From Burkholderiales bacterium (GTDB taxonomy: Bacteria > Pseudomonadota > Gammaproteobacteria > Burkholderiales > UBA11063): a DNA stretch of 64,000 bases. Both the position numbers and the translations under genes were made by a program. Location: positions 30,061-94,060 of the forward strand of contig JAQUVM010000001.1 in the NCBI GenBank assembly GCA_028693355.1, in the 5' to 3' direction. Each line of letters begins with the position of its first letter. Within the stretch, counting starts at the first letter, position 1. Of this stretch, positions 45,170-55,038 are shown in pieces. The notes beneath the pieces are model-generated. The model was given only the letters and a program-made list of their open reading frames with translations, was not told the origin of the DNA and made no database searches.

Positions 45170-46423
45170 TTGGAAAATAAATTTAACTTATATTATGTCA
45201 AATTAATTAGTTATTTGTTAACGTTGTTTCCTTTGCTTGTATTTTTTACACAGCAGGATTTAACGGATTATACACTTGGCATATTAGCTCTAGCTTTTAT
45301 TGTTGAGTTTGTGGTTGATAAGAAAAATAAAATAGAAGTATTAGCTCGACAGCATTATATTTTTTTTGGAATTACAGTTGGTTTCTTTGCTTGGCATATG
45401 CTCTCAGTTGTGATACATGGTAAAGGGAATTGGTATCATGGATATTATTTTCGGTTGTTATTGATAGTCCCGCTATTTTATTTATTAGCAAAAAGACAGT
45501 TAATGCTTGAGAATATTAACAAATCCTTAATCTTAACGGTTATTTTTAGTTTTCTGGTTGGCATTTATCAACATTTTATTCTAAAATATCCTCGTGCCGG
45601 TGTTCCATTTGTATTAAATCAGGGTTACTATCCCATTAATTGGGGAGATACCATACTCTTAATTAGTGTTTACCTTGGCGCTTATGCTGCTCTTTATAAG
45701 CCGCGACAGCCAAATTTCTATTGGTTAGGTGTAATTCTTGGTATTACTTGCCTATTCTTAAGCGGAAGTAGAGGGGGCTTAATTGGATTGCCATTTATCG
45801 GTTTAATCTGCCTGTTCCAAAGTAATGCGACATTGTCACGTAAATTCACACTTATAATTATTGCCGTGCTTAGCTGTTGTTTGGCATTATTTATCGCTTA
45901 TAAATTTAATCTATTTAGGATTGCTGATGCATATAATGACTTATATACGTGTTATTATCAGCATCAATGTTTAAGCTATAGCAATGGTGGTGATAATTCA
46001 TTAGGTCTACGCTTTGAAATGTGGTATAACGCTTGGGCACTTTTTAAACAAAGCCCAATGACTGGTTCAGGTATTGGCGGTTACACGCAAGCAATAATTG
46101 ATCTTGCTAATCAAGGCAAGATTAGTAATTATTTCGCAACACGTTATAATGAAGAACCACACAATGAAATATTACGTATGTTAGCAATGCTTGGAGTTCC
46201 AGGTATTATTCTCTATATACTTATTTTGGGTTACCCAATTTTCATGGTGAATAAAAATAAGGAAGTTTTATTGTTGATGAGTTCTGTTATGGTTCTGTTT
46301 TTTTGCGAGAGCTTGTCACAGGCAGTTATGGTAGCACCAATTCCTTGTGATCTGTTGATATATCTGATTGCAGTTGTCTTTTATATTGCTGTTGTTAAGA
46401 AGAGTAGCATGATGGTGAAATAA
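45170..46423 (+). CDS. O-antigen ligase family protein (WaaL/Wzy-type)
   Basis: 417 residues, about eleven hydrophobic segments, and a large loop with the Wzy_C signature region LGLRFEMWYNAWALF, SGIGGY and EEPHNEILRMLAMLGVPG, where the His and Arg residues act in glycan transfer. Because the cluster uses a Wzm/Wzt exporter, a WaaL-type ligase that joins finished O-chains to lipid A-core at the periplasmic face fits better than a Wzy polymerase. The only plausible start is TTG 45170, with GGAG ten bases upstream. First gene of the polysaccharide cluster. Confidence 0.83.
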   Translation: MENKFNLYYVKLISYLLTLFPLLVFFTQQDLTDYTLGILALAFIVEFVVDKKNKIEVLARQHYIFFGITVGFFAWHMLSVVIHGKGNWYHGYYFRLLLIVPLFYLLAKRQLMLENINKSLILTVIFSFLVGIYQHFILKYPRAGVPFVLNQGYYPINWGDTILLISVYLGAYAALYKPRQPNFYWLGVILGITCLFLSGSRGGLIGLPFIGLICLFQSNATLSRKFTLIIIAVLSCCLALFIAYKFNLFRIADAYNDLYTCYYQHQCLSYSNGGDNSLGLRFEMWYNAWALFKQSPMTGSGIGGYTQAIIDLANQGKISNYFATRYNEEPHNEILRMLAMLGVPGIILYILILGYPIFMVNKNKEVLLLMSSVMVLFFCESLSQAVMVAPIPCDLLIYLIAVVFYIAVVKKSSMMVK

Positions 46424-46536
46424 TTACCTGATAGATTAAATATTTGGTTAAAATTTAATATGAATCATGTGTACTAATTAATGTTATAAAATATAGGTAT
46501 TAAAATAAGAATCTTTTTTTAAGTGTAAATAATAAT

Positions 46537-47331
46537 ATGAAATTAGCTATTTTGGCATTAAAAAATCGCCGAATGTTACTGAGTTTAGTTAAATCTGATT
46601 TTAAGAACCGCTACTTAGGAAATCATTTAGGGATAGTGTGGGCATTCATTCAACCATTAGTCATGGTTTCAGTGTATTGGTTTGTATTTACTAAAGGGTT
46701 TCGTACTTCTGCTGTGTCAGATGCGCCATTTTTGTTATGGTTATTATCTGGAATGGTTCCATGGTTTTTGTTGAATGATGCTATTATTAGCTCTAGTAAT
46801 GCAATCACGAGTCAGAGTTATTTGGTCAAGAAAATTGTTTTTGAAGTTAAGTTATTGCCGATTGTAAAAATTGGTTCAGCAATGATAGTCAACCTTGCTT
46901 TTTGGTTATTATTGCTTATAGTAGCTTTCCTCTATGGATACTATCCTTCTTTATGGTGGATTCAGCTTATTTATTATATGTTTTGCATTTTTGCTATCAG
47001 TTTAAGTTTGGGTCTTTTGTTTTCCGCTATTATGCCATTTTGGCCTGATATAGGGCAGATTATTAATGTGGCTTTTCATGTGCTATTTTGGGCAACTCCA
47101 ATAATGTGGAATAAAGAAATGGTATTATCTCATCCACAATTACAGTATATTGTTAAGTTAAATCCGTTTGCCTATATAGTGGATGGGTTTCGTGATACTG
47201 TGGTTTCTCAGGTACCATTTTGGCAACACTATAATCAGATGGTTTATTTTTGGTGTTTTGTTCTAGCTGTATATTGGTTAGGAAATAGAGCGTTTAATAA
47301 ACTTAGACCTCATTTTGCTGATGTATTGTGA
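46537..47331 (+). CDS. wzm: O-polysaccharide ABC transporter permease
   Basis: 264 residues, six membrane helices, ABC-2 type. SLVKSDFKNRYLGNHLGIVWAFIQP at the N-terminus and WATPIMWN with LNPFAYIVDGFRD in the C-terminal half are standard in Wzm/KpsM-like permeases. It forms the channel through which undecaprenol-linked polysaccharide crosses the inner membrane, with the ATPase encoded 67 bases downstream. No Wzx flippase is present in the cluster, consistent with the ABC route. Confidence 0.92.
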   Translation: MKLAILALKNRRMLLSLVKSDFKNRYLGNHLGIVWAFIQPLVMVSVYWFVFTKGFRTSAVSDAPFLLWLLSGMVPWFLLNDAIISSSNAITSQSYLVKKIVFEVKLLPIVKIGSAMIVNLAFWLLLLIVAFLYGYYPSLWWIQLIYYMFCIFAISLSLGLLFSAIMPFWPDIGQIINVAFHVLFWATPIMWNKEMVLSHPQLQYIVKLNPFAYIVDGFRDTVVSQVPFWQHYNQMVYFWCFVLAVYWLGNRAFNKLRPHFADVL

Positions 47332-47398
47332 TAATTAATAACCAAAATTTAATTGAACATATTGCTAGAGTTGGTAAGGTTTTTTATAAAAGATAATT

Positions 47399-48670
47399 AT
47401 GAATAAAGATATAGCGATAAAAGTAGAAAACCTCTCTAAGGTTTATAAATTATATAATGCGCCGTTAGATCGTATGAAAGAGGCACTACACCCATTTAAG
47501 AAGAGCTATCACAAAAAATTTTATGCTCTAAATGATGTAAGTTTTGAGATTAAGAAAGGTGATTGTGTTGGTATATTGGGTAAAAATGGTGCAGGTAAAT
47601 CAACTTTACTCAAAATAATCACAGGCGTGCTTAACCCAACTAATGGAAGCGTTACAATTAATGGGCGTGTTTCTGCATTGCTAGAATTAGGTGCTGGATT
47701 TAACCCAGAATATACAGGTATGGAAAATATCTATTTTCAAGGTAATCTAATGGGCTTTAGCCATGATGAGGTGAAGGTTAAAGTAGCAGAAATATTAAAC
47801 TTTGCGGAAATTGGAGATTTTATCCATCAACCAGTCAAGAATTACTCAAGCGGTATGTTTGCCAGATTAGCTTTTGCGGTAGCGATTAATGTAGAGCCCG
47901 ATATTTTAATTGTGGATGAGGCTTTGAGCGTTGGAGATAGTATGTTTCAACATAAATGTATTAATAAAATGAGGCAAATAATGGATAATCAAACAACAAT
48001 ACTATTTGTAAGCCATTCATTAGATTCAGTTGTTTCTTTGTGTGATAGAGGTATTTGGCTTGATGGTGGAAAGAAAATAATGGATGACATTTCCAGTGTG
48101 GTAGTTAATGAATTTCACAATGAAGTTTTTCTTGAGCATAATCGTATTGTTGTTAAAAATTTAGAAGAAGAGCATAATAATCAAGTAAATATAGCTAAGA
48201 ATGATAATGTTACTGAAGATATTAAAAACTCTAATATCATTGTCATAGAAGAAGCATATATTGAAAATTCAGTAGGATTAAAGGTAGCTCAAATTAAACA
48301 AGATGAATCATTTGCTATTTGTATTAAATTTAAAGTTAATCAAGATCTCCATAATCTTAGTTTAGGAATAGTTATAAAAGATCAATTTGGCTTAGAAATG
48401 ACTGGGGAAAGTATTTTTAATACCTTTAAACGAGGAATTTCGCTTAAAAATGGTGATTCTCATATAATTAAATTTTCTTCAATAAATATTTTAAGAGGTG
48501 GTCAATCTTATTCTGTTAATGTGAGAGTAAATATGGTATCCAAATGGGATAGAAGTGACAATATTCAGTTATATAATGATGAAGTAGCTACTGTTTTTGA
48601 AGTGTGTCAGGATTTTGATAATCCGATGTGGTTTAAGTTTAAACAAAATTTTGGAATTACAATAATATGA
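47399..48670 (+). CDS. wzt: O-polysaccharide ABC transporter ATPase with C-terminal glycan-binding domain
   Basis: 423 residues. Residues 1-245 are the ATPase: Walker A GKNGAGKST near 60, signature YSSGMFARLAF near 145, Walker B ILIVDEALSVGD near 172. Residues about 275-423 form a beta-rich domain like the Wzt carbohydrate-binding module, which in some O-antigen systems recognises the modified non-reducing end of the chain before export. This predicts a capped O-chain; the pyruvyltransferase encoded next (overlap of four bases) is a possible source of the cap. That link is inference. Confidence 0.92.
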   Translation: MNKDIAIKVENLSKVYKLYNAPLDRMKEALHPFKKSYHKKFYALNDVSFEIKKGDCVGILGKNGAGKSTLLKIITGVLNPTNGSVTINGRVSALLELGAGFNPEYTGMENIYFQGNLMGFSHDEVKVKVAEILNFAEIGDFIHQPVKNYSSGMFARLAFAVAINVEPDILIVDEALSVGDSMFQHKCINKMRQIMDNQTTILFVSHSLDSVVSLCDRGIWLDGGKKIMDDISSVVVNEFHNEVFLEHNRIVVKNLEEEHNNQVNIAKNDNVTEDIKNSNIIVIEEAYIENSVGLKVAQIKQDESFAICIKFKVNQDLHNLSLGIVIKDQFGLEMTGESIFNTFKRGISLKNGDSHIIKFSSINILRGGQSYSVNVRVNMVSKWDRSDNIQLYNDEVATVFEVCQDFDNPMWFKFKQNFGITII

Positions 48671-50124
48671 AAAAATATGCCATATATACTGATGAAAAGA
48701 CTAAGCAATTTTTATTGTCTGCTACTCCAAAGGTTATATTAATTGGTGGTTGTTTGGGAGCCAGCAATTTTGGAGATATATTACAATTAAAAAATATGAT
48801 TGATTATCATAAATCAGTGACCAGTTTAGTGCCTATTGTTATTTTTGATATAAGTAATTTAAATGAAGATGTTACAAATAACGCGATGAAATTGAAATAT
48901 GAAGTAGAGCATATTATATATTGTCAAGGCACACTAATTTCTAATATTTCTGATTATTCACTTGAACTTGTTAATCAAGTAAATGAAATAAATAATTTGC
49001 ACTTATATGGTGGCGGTTTTCTAAATAAACATTGGGGTGCAATGTATACGGAATTAATAGAATTTTTACTTGAGACTTTTAGGGTAAAGAGTTATATTAT
49101 TTCAGGTCAACAAATAGATTGTGACTATAGTGAGCAATTTGCACTTCATTGTAAAAAATATAGTCCTTCATTAGTTGGAGTACGTGATAATGAATCGCTT
49201 AAAAATATGCAGTTTCACGGGGTGAAAGCTATATTTAGTTTTGATGATGCTTTTGAGGCATTGCTTAAAATTAAATCTAAAACTACAGTAAATAGAAGTA
49301 CATCAAATTACTTGCTTCACCTTAATACTTCATCATATACAGGAAATTTGCTTACAATTCAAAAACTTTTGAAAAATATCAACATTATTAAAGCTTGTTA
49401 TCCAGAATTTACTCCGCTCATTGCCAATGCTTATAATGATATGCGTATATTTGTTTCAGATAGTTTATCTACAATTGTAAAATTAGAAGATGATTTTCCA
49501 TATACTCAATATGAAATTATTGATTTTACAAAGGTAGCTTTTAATTATAAAGATGATGAACTTATGTTAAAAATGAGCGTTAATTTTGGAGTTTCTTCGT
49601 CTTATCATATTACTTTACTGTTACAAATGCTAGGTATACCATGTTGGTTAAATTCAAATAATGAATTTTATGATCAAAAGAGCATTGCTTTAGGAATAAA
49701 TACAAGCTTAGAAAAGTTTTTAGTATCATTGCCATATAGTAATGATAAAGATTTTAATGAAGTAAGACTAAAGTGGCTAAGAAATTTAGATTCATTTTTT
49801 AATAAAAATGAAAATACTTACGATATTAAATTGGATGTAGATTTGCCTCAAATAGTAAAAAAAGAAAAAGTATTTTTAGCTTATTCTGCAGAAGAGTTTG
49901 AGGAACAAAAATATTGGCGAAATCAATATTGGGAAGAAACTCAAAGACTAGGTAATGACTTAACTTGGCAGAAAGAACAGGCAGAAAAATATTGGCAAGA
50001 GATGCAAAAATTGAATAATGATTTAACCCATATGAACAAATGGTCAGAGAAAATTAAAGCAGAACTTTTGGAAATACAAAAATTAACTGTTTTTAAAATA
50101 TTTAAGAAATTTTTTAGGAAATAA
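48667..50124 (+). CDS. Polysaccharide pyruvyl transferase family protein with coiled-coil tail
   Basis: 485 residues. The CsaB/WcaK-type domain (about 20-360) has ILIGGCLGASNFGDILQL, LHLYGGGFLNKHWG, VGVRDNESLKNM and SFDDAFEAL. These enzymes transfer pyruvate ketals onto sugars. Residues about 410-475 are a predicted coiled coil made of two 22-residue units (QYWEETQRLGNDLT and KYWQEMQKLNNDLT), followed by a basic amphipathic end (FKIFKKFFRK). In the E. coli O9a system the terminator WbdD also has a coiled coil that sets chain length, so this tail could measure or tether; that comparison is mine. Overlaps wzt by four bases. Confidence 0.8.
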   Translation: MKKYAIYTDEKTKQFLLSATPKVILIGGCLGASNFGDILQLKNMIDYHKSVTSLVPIVIFDISNLNEDVTNNAMKLKYEVEHIIYCQGTLISNISDYSLELVNQVNEINNLHLYGGGFLNKHWGAMYTELIEFLLETFRVKSYIISGQQIDCDYSEQFALHCKKYSPSLVGVRDNESLKNMQFHGVKAIFSFDDAFEALLKIKSKTTVNRSTSNYLLHLNTSSYTGNLLTIQKLLKNINIIKACYPEFTPLIANAYNDMRIFVSDSLSTIVKLEDDFPYTQYEIIDFTKVAFNYKDDELMLKMSVNFGVSSSYHITLLLQMLGIPCWLNSNNEFYDQKSIALGINTSLEKFLVSLPYSNDKDFNEVRLKWLRNLDSFFNKNENTYDIKLDVDLPQIVKKEKVFLAYSAEEFEEQKYWRNQYWEETQRLGNDLTWQKEQAEKYWQEMQKLNNDLTHMNKWSEKIKAELLEIQKLTVFKIFKKFFRK

Positions 50125-50132
50125 GCTAAATT

Positions 50133-52982
50133 ATGTTGATAAGCCAAGAGAGTAAAATAACAGTTATTGTACCAATTTACGGAACATATAAATATCTGAG
50201 GCAATGTTTAAATTCTATCATTAGTCAATCTTACAGCAATTTAGAAATTATTTTAGTCAATGATAGTTCGCAAGATAATAGTCAAGAAATTATAGATGAG
50301 TATGCGAAAAATGATTCTAGAATTAAAGTGATAGTAAACCCTAGAAACTTGGGCTTATATGCTACTCGCTTAGAAGGTGTTAAAGTAGCTACGGGGGAAT
50401 TTATTACGTTTGTTGATTCTGATGATTTTCTTTCAGTTGAGTGGCTTAGAAGGCTTATAGAACGACAAATTCAGACTAATGCTGACATTGTTATTGGACA
50501 ACATGTCCTATATTTGGAAGAAACCAAAGAGTATAAATTTGAGCCCAGTAATCAAATTGAATTTGAGTATTTGAGTGGGGATAAGTTAAGAAATATTTTT
50601 TTCGAAAATCTCGGGTTAAGATATGCATGGCATGTGGTTTGGAACAAGCTTTATAAAGCATCATTTTGGAAAGATAATTTAGAATTTTTTGCAGCTAGTA
50701 CTAAAATTAATCTATGGGAAGATATAGTATTTAGTTCATTGGTATTTTCACGAATTAGTAGTATGGCTTCGGTTGATTTTGTTGGATATTTTTATCTCAA
50801 GAATCAAGAGTCAATAACTGCAACTGTTAGTGATCATAAGCATAGGTCTAAAATAAAAAGTGATCTTTCATTAGAACTAAAAAATAAGCTTGAAAATAAA
50901 TTTCATAGGTATATAGACCTTTTTATGCGAAGGGATCATGACGGAGGACGGTTTTTAGTGCAATGTAATTTCAATTTACAGTATGAGAACTTAGTTAATT
51001 TAGTAAATAGCTCTAATTATGAATTAATTAGCTTTGATATTTTTGATACTTTGATTCAACGTCCATTATATGAACCACGTGATTTGTTTGAAATTTTAGC
51101 TAGTAAATATATTACTTTAACTGGTGATAGTGTATTAGATTTTGCAATAGTTCGTGAAAAATCTGAATTTAATAGACGAAGATTAAGTAAAGACCAAGAG
51201 ATTACTTTTGATGATATTTATACTGATATCCATGAGTACTATAAAATAGAGCAAAATGTATTAACTAAACTTAAAGCTTACGAAGTTGAGCTAGAGTTAG
51301 AATTATGTAGTTCTAGAAAAAGCATGCAGGAAATATACAAATTAGCGTTGCTAAGAAATAAGAAGATAATTTTCACATCTGACATGTACCTGCCAGCTGA
51401 AGTTATACAAGATATATTATACAAAAATGGCTATAACAAATATGATGAGTTATTTGTTTCAAGTCAGAATATGTTAACCAAACATACTGGAGATATCTAT
51501 CAGCATATTATTGATAAATTTGGATATGCTGCCAACCAGATATTACATATAGGCGACAATGTACATTCTGATTATATTATGGCCCAGAAGAAGGGTATTA
51601 CAGCATTTCTATATCCAAGAGCTATAGATGTATTTCTTGGTAAAGATAGCAAATTAAGCACATTTAAGCATTATAGTTATATTACTGATTATATTAAATT
51701 ACACCTTGGGACTAGATGCTTATTAGCAACAGTTGCAATCAAGTTATTTGATAATCCTTTTATAACGGCTGCTACAGAATCAATGATTGGTAGAAATCCT
51801 TATTGGTTAGGATATTATCAGTTGGGTATTTTTATGATTGGGTTAGCAAATTGGCTCCATGAAGAGTCTAGTTTACATACGCAAGTTAATTTTATTGCTC
51901 GTGATGGATATTTGGCAAAAATAATTTATGATGTTTTAAAAGAGCGTATATATACAGATAGTCCTGTGTCAAATTATTTGGAATTATCAAGGTCTGTTTT
52001 ATATCGTTCAGTAGCTTTGGATACCTCTTCATTTTTAAAAGTCTGTAGCCGTCATTTTGATAATAATCGATTACCTAATACTGTAATGCTCCAAATGTTT
52101 GGATCCAAAGGTACATTATTAAGCAAAATGAATTCTTCTAGATATAGTGATAATTATCAACTTGTTGAAAAACTAAAAAATATTGAGCAACAAAATCCTG
52201 ACCTTTTTCAAGACAATATGGAATTATTTGAGAATATAAAAATATATTTGAATAATAATATAATTGGTGAGAATGTTTGTTTCTTTGATATTGGCTATTC
52301 AAGAAGGTCGCACATGATATTATTCAATTTATGTTCAAAGATGAAGCAAGGTTTTTTTATTCAAGAAGATACGCACCAAGTCAATAAGTATAGTAACCAC
52401 TTTAGTATTAAAGCATTTTTACCTAGCACGACCTATAATTGGATGAGTTTAAAAAGTAGTGAATTAGAATATTTAATTTCTGATTATCGTGTAGGTACAG
52501 TTATAGACTTTTTAAATCTGAATGGTAAGGTAAATCCAGTTTATAAAGATGAATATACAGATATTCTAGTTGAAGTAGAATTAGCACAACAAGGTGCACT
52601 AAATTTTGCTAAGGATTTTACTAAATACTTTCATTCATGCTGGGATGCAATTAATTTTAACTACGTTAACACAGGATTTTTTTTACAAAAATTTATGGAT
52701 AATATGACGCATTATGATGCTTTATATTTTAAAAACAACCAATTCAACGATGACTTTTCTGGAGCAAGTAATAACACGGCTCATGATATTTTTAAGGTTG
52801 GCTTTAGTGTAGAGGAACCATCATCAGATTTGCTTAAAAAACTTTTTTTGAGGTATCGAGAGCTACCTCTAAGAAGGAAAGTTATAATTTTAGGTAGGGT
52901 AGTAGCTCAACAGCTTGGGATCTTTAATAAATTACATCCCTACTATATGAAAATTAAAAGGTTTATTTTTAGGTTTAAATAG
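50133..52982 (+). CDS. Fusion protein: family 2 glycosyltransferase + HAD-like domain (COG5610 type)
   Basis: 949 residues. Part 1 (about 1-250) is a GT2: ITVIVPIYGTYKYLRQCL, NDSSQDNS and the DxD-like FVDSDDF. Part 2 (about 300-500) is a HAD domain: SFDIFDTLIQRP with the nucleophile Asp, IIFTSDMYLP and LHIGDNVHSDY. Part 3 (about 530-949), with NFIARDGYLAKIIYD, is the C-terminal region that accompanies HAD domains in COG5610 proteins of surface-polysaccharide clusters; its activity is unknown. Catalytic Asp residues are present, so both named domains could work. It follows the pyruvyltransferase by eight bases and lies within a tightly packed run of transferases. Confidence 0.82.
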   Translation: MLISQESKITVIVPIYGTYKYLRQCLNSIISQSYSNLEIILVNDSSQDNSQEIIDEYAKNDSRIKVIVNPRNLGLYATRLEGVKVATGEFITFVDSDDFLSVEWLRRLIERQIQTNADIVIGQHVLYLEETKEYKFEPSNQIEFEYLSGDKLRNIFFENLGLRYAWHVVWNKLYKASFWKDNLEFFAASTKINLWEDIVFSSLVFSRISSMASVDFVGYFYLKNQESITATVSDHKHRSKIKSDLSLELKNKLENKFHRYIDLFMRRDHDGGRFLVQCNFNLQYENLVNLVNSSNYELISFDIFDTLIQRPLYEPRDLFEILASKYITLTGDSVLDFAIVREKSEFNRRRLSKDQEITFDDIYTDIHEYYKIEQNVLTKLKAYEVELELELCSSRKSMQEIYKLALLRNKKIIFTSDMYLPAEVIQDILYKNGYNKYDELFVSSQNMLTKHTGDIYQHIIDKFGYAANQILHIGDNVHSDYIMAQKKGITAFLYPRAIDVFLGKDSKLSTFKHYSYITDYIKLHLGTRCLLATVAIKLFDNPFITAATESMIGRNPYWLGYYQLGIFMIGLANWLHEESSLHTQVNFIARDGYLAKIIYDVLKERIYTDSPVSNYLELSRSVLYRSVALDTSSFLKVCSRHFDNNRLPNTVMLQMFGSKGTLLSKMNSSRYSDNYQLVEKLKNIEQQNPDLFQDNMELFENIKIYLNNNIIGENVCFFDIGYSRRSHMILFNLCSKMKQGFFIQEDTHQVNKYSNHFSIKAFLPSTTYNWMSLKSSELEYLISDYRVGTVIDFLNLNGKVNPVYKDEYTDILVEVELAQQGALNFAKDFTKYFHSCWDAINFNYVNTGFFLQKFMDNMTHYDALYFKNNQFNDDFSGASNNTAHDIFKVGFSVEEPSSDLLKKLFLRYRELPLRRKVIILGRVVAQQLGIFNKLHPYYMKIKRFIFRFK

Positions 52983-52984
52983 AT

Positions 52985-53923
52985 ATGAGCAAATTATCAG
53001 TCATAGTTCCAGTTTACAATACAGAAAAGTATATTGAACGTTGCCTAGATTCAATTGTTAATCAAACATATTTTAATCAAATGGAAGTTATAGTAATTAA
53101 TGATGGTTCAACTGACAATAGCCAATTAATAATTGATGGTTATGTAACTCGTTATAATAATATTCGCGCGTTTATTAAGCCTAATGGTGGATTAAGTGAT
53201 GCAAGAAATTTTGGCTTACAGTTTGTGGCTGGAAAATACTTAGCATTTTTGGATAGTGATGATTGGGTCGATGCTGAATTATATGAGAAGTGTATTAATT
53301 ATATGCTAGTTAATTCAAAGGTTGAAGTTCTTCACTTTAATTACGTTGAAGAGTGGAATGATGATGTATCTCGAGTTATAGATTCTGCTAGATTGCTTTA
53401 TAGAAGTAAGTACTTCACGTCATGCGTAGCATGGAATAAGGTTTTTTTAACTAGCTATTGGCGTAAGCATAATTTTAGGTTTTATGTTGGAATAAAGCAT
53501 GAAGATTTGGAGTTGATTCCCAAAATAATTTATTATACTAATGATATAGCGTGTCTTCATAATAGTAGCTATTATCTCCATTATGATAGGAGTAATATTA
53601 GTTCTATTATGAATAGTAAAAGAGATATCAAAAGTTTTAAAGCTTCTTTTGATTCACTGATGACATTTAATAGCCAAGTGAATGATGAATTATTAACTAG
53701 ATATATTGCAACAACATTTTTTTTTCAGTTAATACTATTCGGTGGCAATCCACGAGAATCATGGAATCTGTATAGAAAGCATCGTTCTTTATTTAGTTTT
53801 GAGAATATTGATTCTAAATATAGTCGAATAATTTTATCGTTAGAGCGCCTACATATGGGCTTAGTTATAAAGTGGTTAATTTTTATACTGGATTTTTTAA
53901 AGGCAAACCCTAATAAAATATGA
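52985..53923 (+). CDS. Family 2 glycosyltransferase
   Basis: 312 residues starting KLSVIVPVYNTEKYIERCLDSIV, with NDGSTDNS and the nucleotide/metal site FLDSDDW near residue 90, then KPNGGLSDARNFG, all standard for inverting GT-A (GT2) enzymes. The acceptor and donor sugars are unknown. It begins two bases after the fusion gene and overlaps the next gene by four bases (ATGA), so the run is one transcript. The C-terminal part is unassigned and lacks a membrane helix strong enough to call. Confidence 0.88.
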   Translation: MSKLSVIVPVYNTEKYIERCLDSIVNQTYFNQMEVIVINDGSTDNSQLIIDGYVTRYNNIRAFIKPNGGLSDARNFGLQFVAGKYLAFLDSDDWVDAELYEKCINYMLVNSKVEVLHFNYVEEWNDDVSRVIDSARLLYRSKYFTSCVAWNKVFLTSYWRKHNFRFYVGIKHEDLELIPKIIYYTNDIACLHNSSYYLHYDRSNISSIMNSKRDIKSFKASFDSLMTFNSQVNDELLTRYIATTFFFQLILFGGNPRESWNLYRKHRSLFSFENIDSKYSRIILSLERLHMGLVIKWLIFILDFLKANPNKI

Positions 53924-55038
53924 AATATATAATAGTTAATACTGTTGCATTTACACATGGTGGTTCTTTTATTATTTTAGAAGATTTCTTAAAAAATATT
54001 ACTTATCGTAGTAATATCAGATATATTATATTTTGTTCTGTATCCAAATTTGACTTTGATCTAGCTAAGAATATAACTATAGTGAATCCTAATTCTAAGT
54101 CTTGGTTGAGAAGGTTATATTGGGATTTTTATGGTCTAAAAAAATGGGTTATGAAGAATAAGATAAAATCATCTTTGCTTTTTTCATTGCAAAGTTGCGG
54201 TTCAAATTTCTTTAGTGATATTCCTCAAATTATTTATTATCATCAGCCTATGCCGATTTATGAGCATAAATGGAACTTATTTAAGCCAAATGAAAGAACA
54301 TTGTGGTTAAAGAAAAACATCTTAAAATTTATTATTAAGTTATTTATTTTTAAGAATAGTAAATTTATTGTTCAATTAGAGAGTATAAAATCACGCATAG
54401 CTAAATCATTTTCTGTTGGTTTAGATCATATTAAAGTATTTTATCCAAGCATTCCGAATGATGTAGATCAGTTTAAGATAGTAAGTAAATCCAAAATAGA
54501 TTTATTTAATGTACTTTATCCTGCATCTGCTATGCCATATAAAAATCATATAGAAATAGTTAATGCCATAAATTATATGAGGAGTTCTGGTTTTGATATT
54601 TCTAGGATTAAAATTTACTTTACTAGCATAACGCCAGATCACGTACCAGAATTATATGAATTGATTCAAAAAAATAAATTATCAAATAATTTTATTTTTA
54701 CTGGGCAAATGAGTCGGATTGACTTGTTAGAAATGTACTTAATAGCAGATGTGTTATTATTTCCTAGTTATATTGAAACATTTGGTTTACCATTGGTAGA
54801 GGCGGCAAGCTTTGGCTTACCAATTGCTGTAGCAGATGAAGATTATGCACATGAGGTTTTAAAGAATTATGATGGAGTGGAGTATTTGCCCATAAATAAT
54901 CCAAAAGTATGGTCTGATTATTTATTAAAAATGAAAGATCGGCCTCGTAAATATAAGCCAATGAATGCTAATGTATTTTCCCCTTCTTGGAAAGAGCTTA
55001 TAAACTATATTGAATCAGAAGCTATTGATCAATTATGA
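53920..55038 (+). CDS. Family 4 glycosyltransferase
   Basis: 372 residues with GT-B features: THGGSFIILEDFL at the N-terminus, the donor-site region NVLYPASAMPYKNHIEIV near residue 200, FTGQMSRIDLLEMY near 265 and FPSYIETFGLPLVEAASFGLPI (ExFGxxxxE retaining motif) near 285. GT4 enzymes usually add mannose, rhamnose or GlcNAc; the sugar cannot be predicted. It overlaps both neighbours by four bases. Confidence 0.9.
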   Translation: MKYIIVNTVAFTHGGSFIILEDFLKNITYRSNIRYIIFCSVSKFDFDLAKNITIVNPNSKSWLRRLYWDFYGLKKWVMKNKIKSSLLFSLQSCGSNFFSDIPQIIYYHQPMPIYEHKWNLFKPNERTLWLKKNILKFIIKLFIFKNSKFIVQLESIKSRIAKSFSVGLDHIKVFYPSIPNDVDQFKIVSKSKIDLFNVLYPASAMPYKNHIEIVNAINYMRSSGFDISRIKIYFTSITPDHVPELYELIQKNKLSNNFIFTGQMSRIDLLEMYLIADVLLFPSYIETFGLPLVEAASFGLPIAVADEDYAHEVLKNYDGVEYLPINNPKVWSDYLLKMKDRPRKYKPMNANVFSPSWKELINYIESEAIDQL

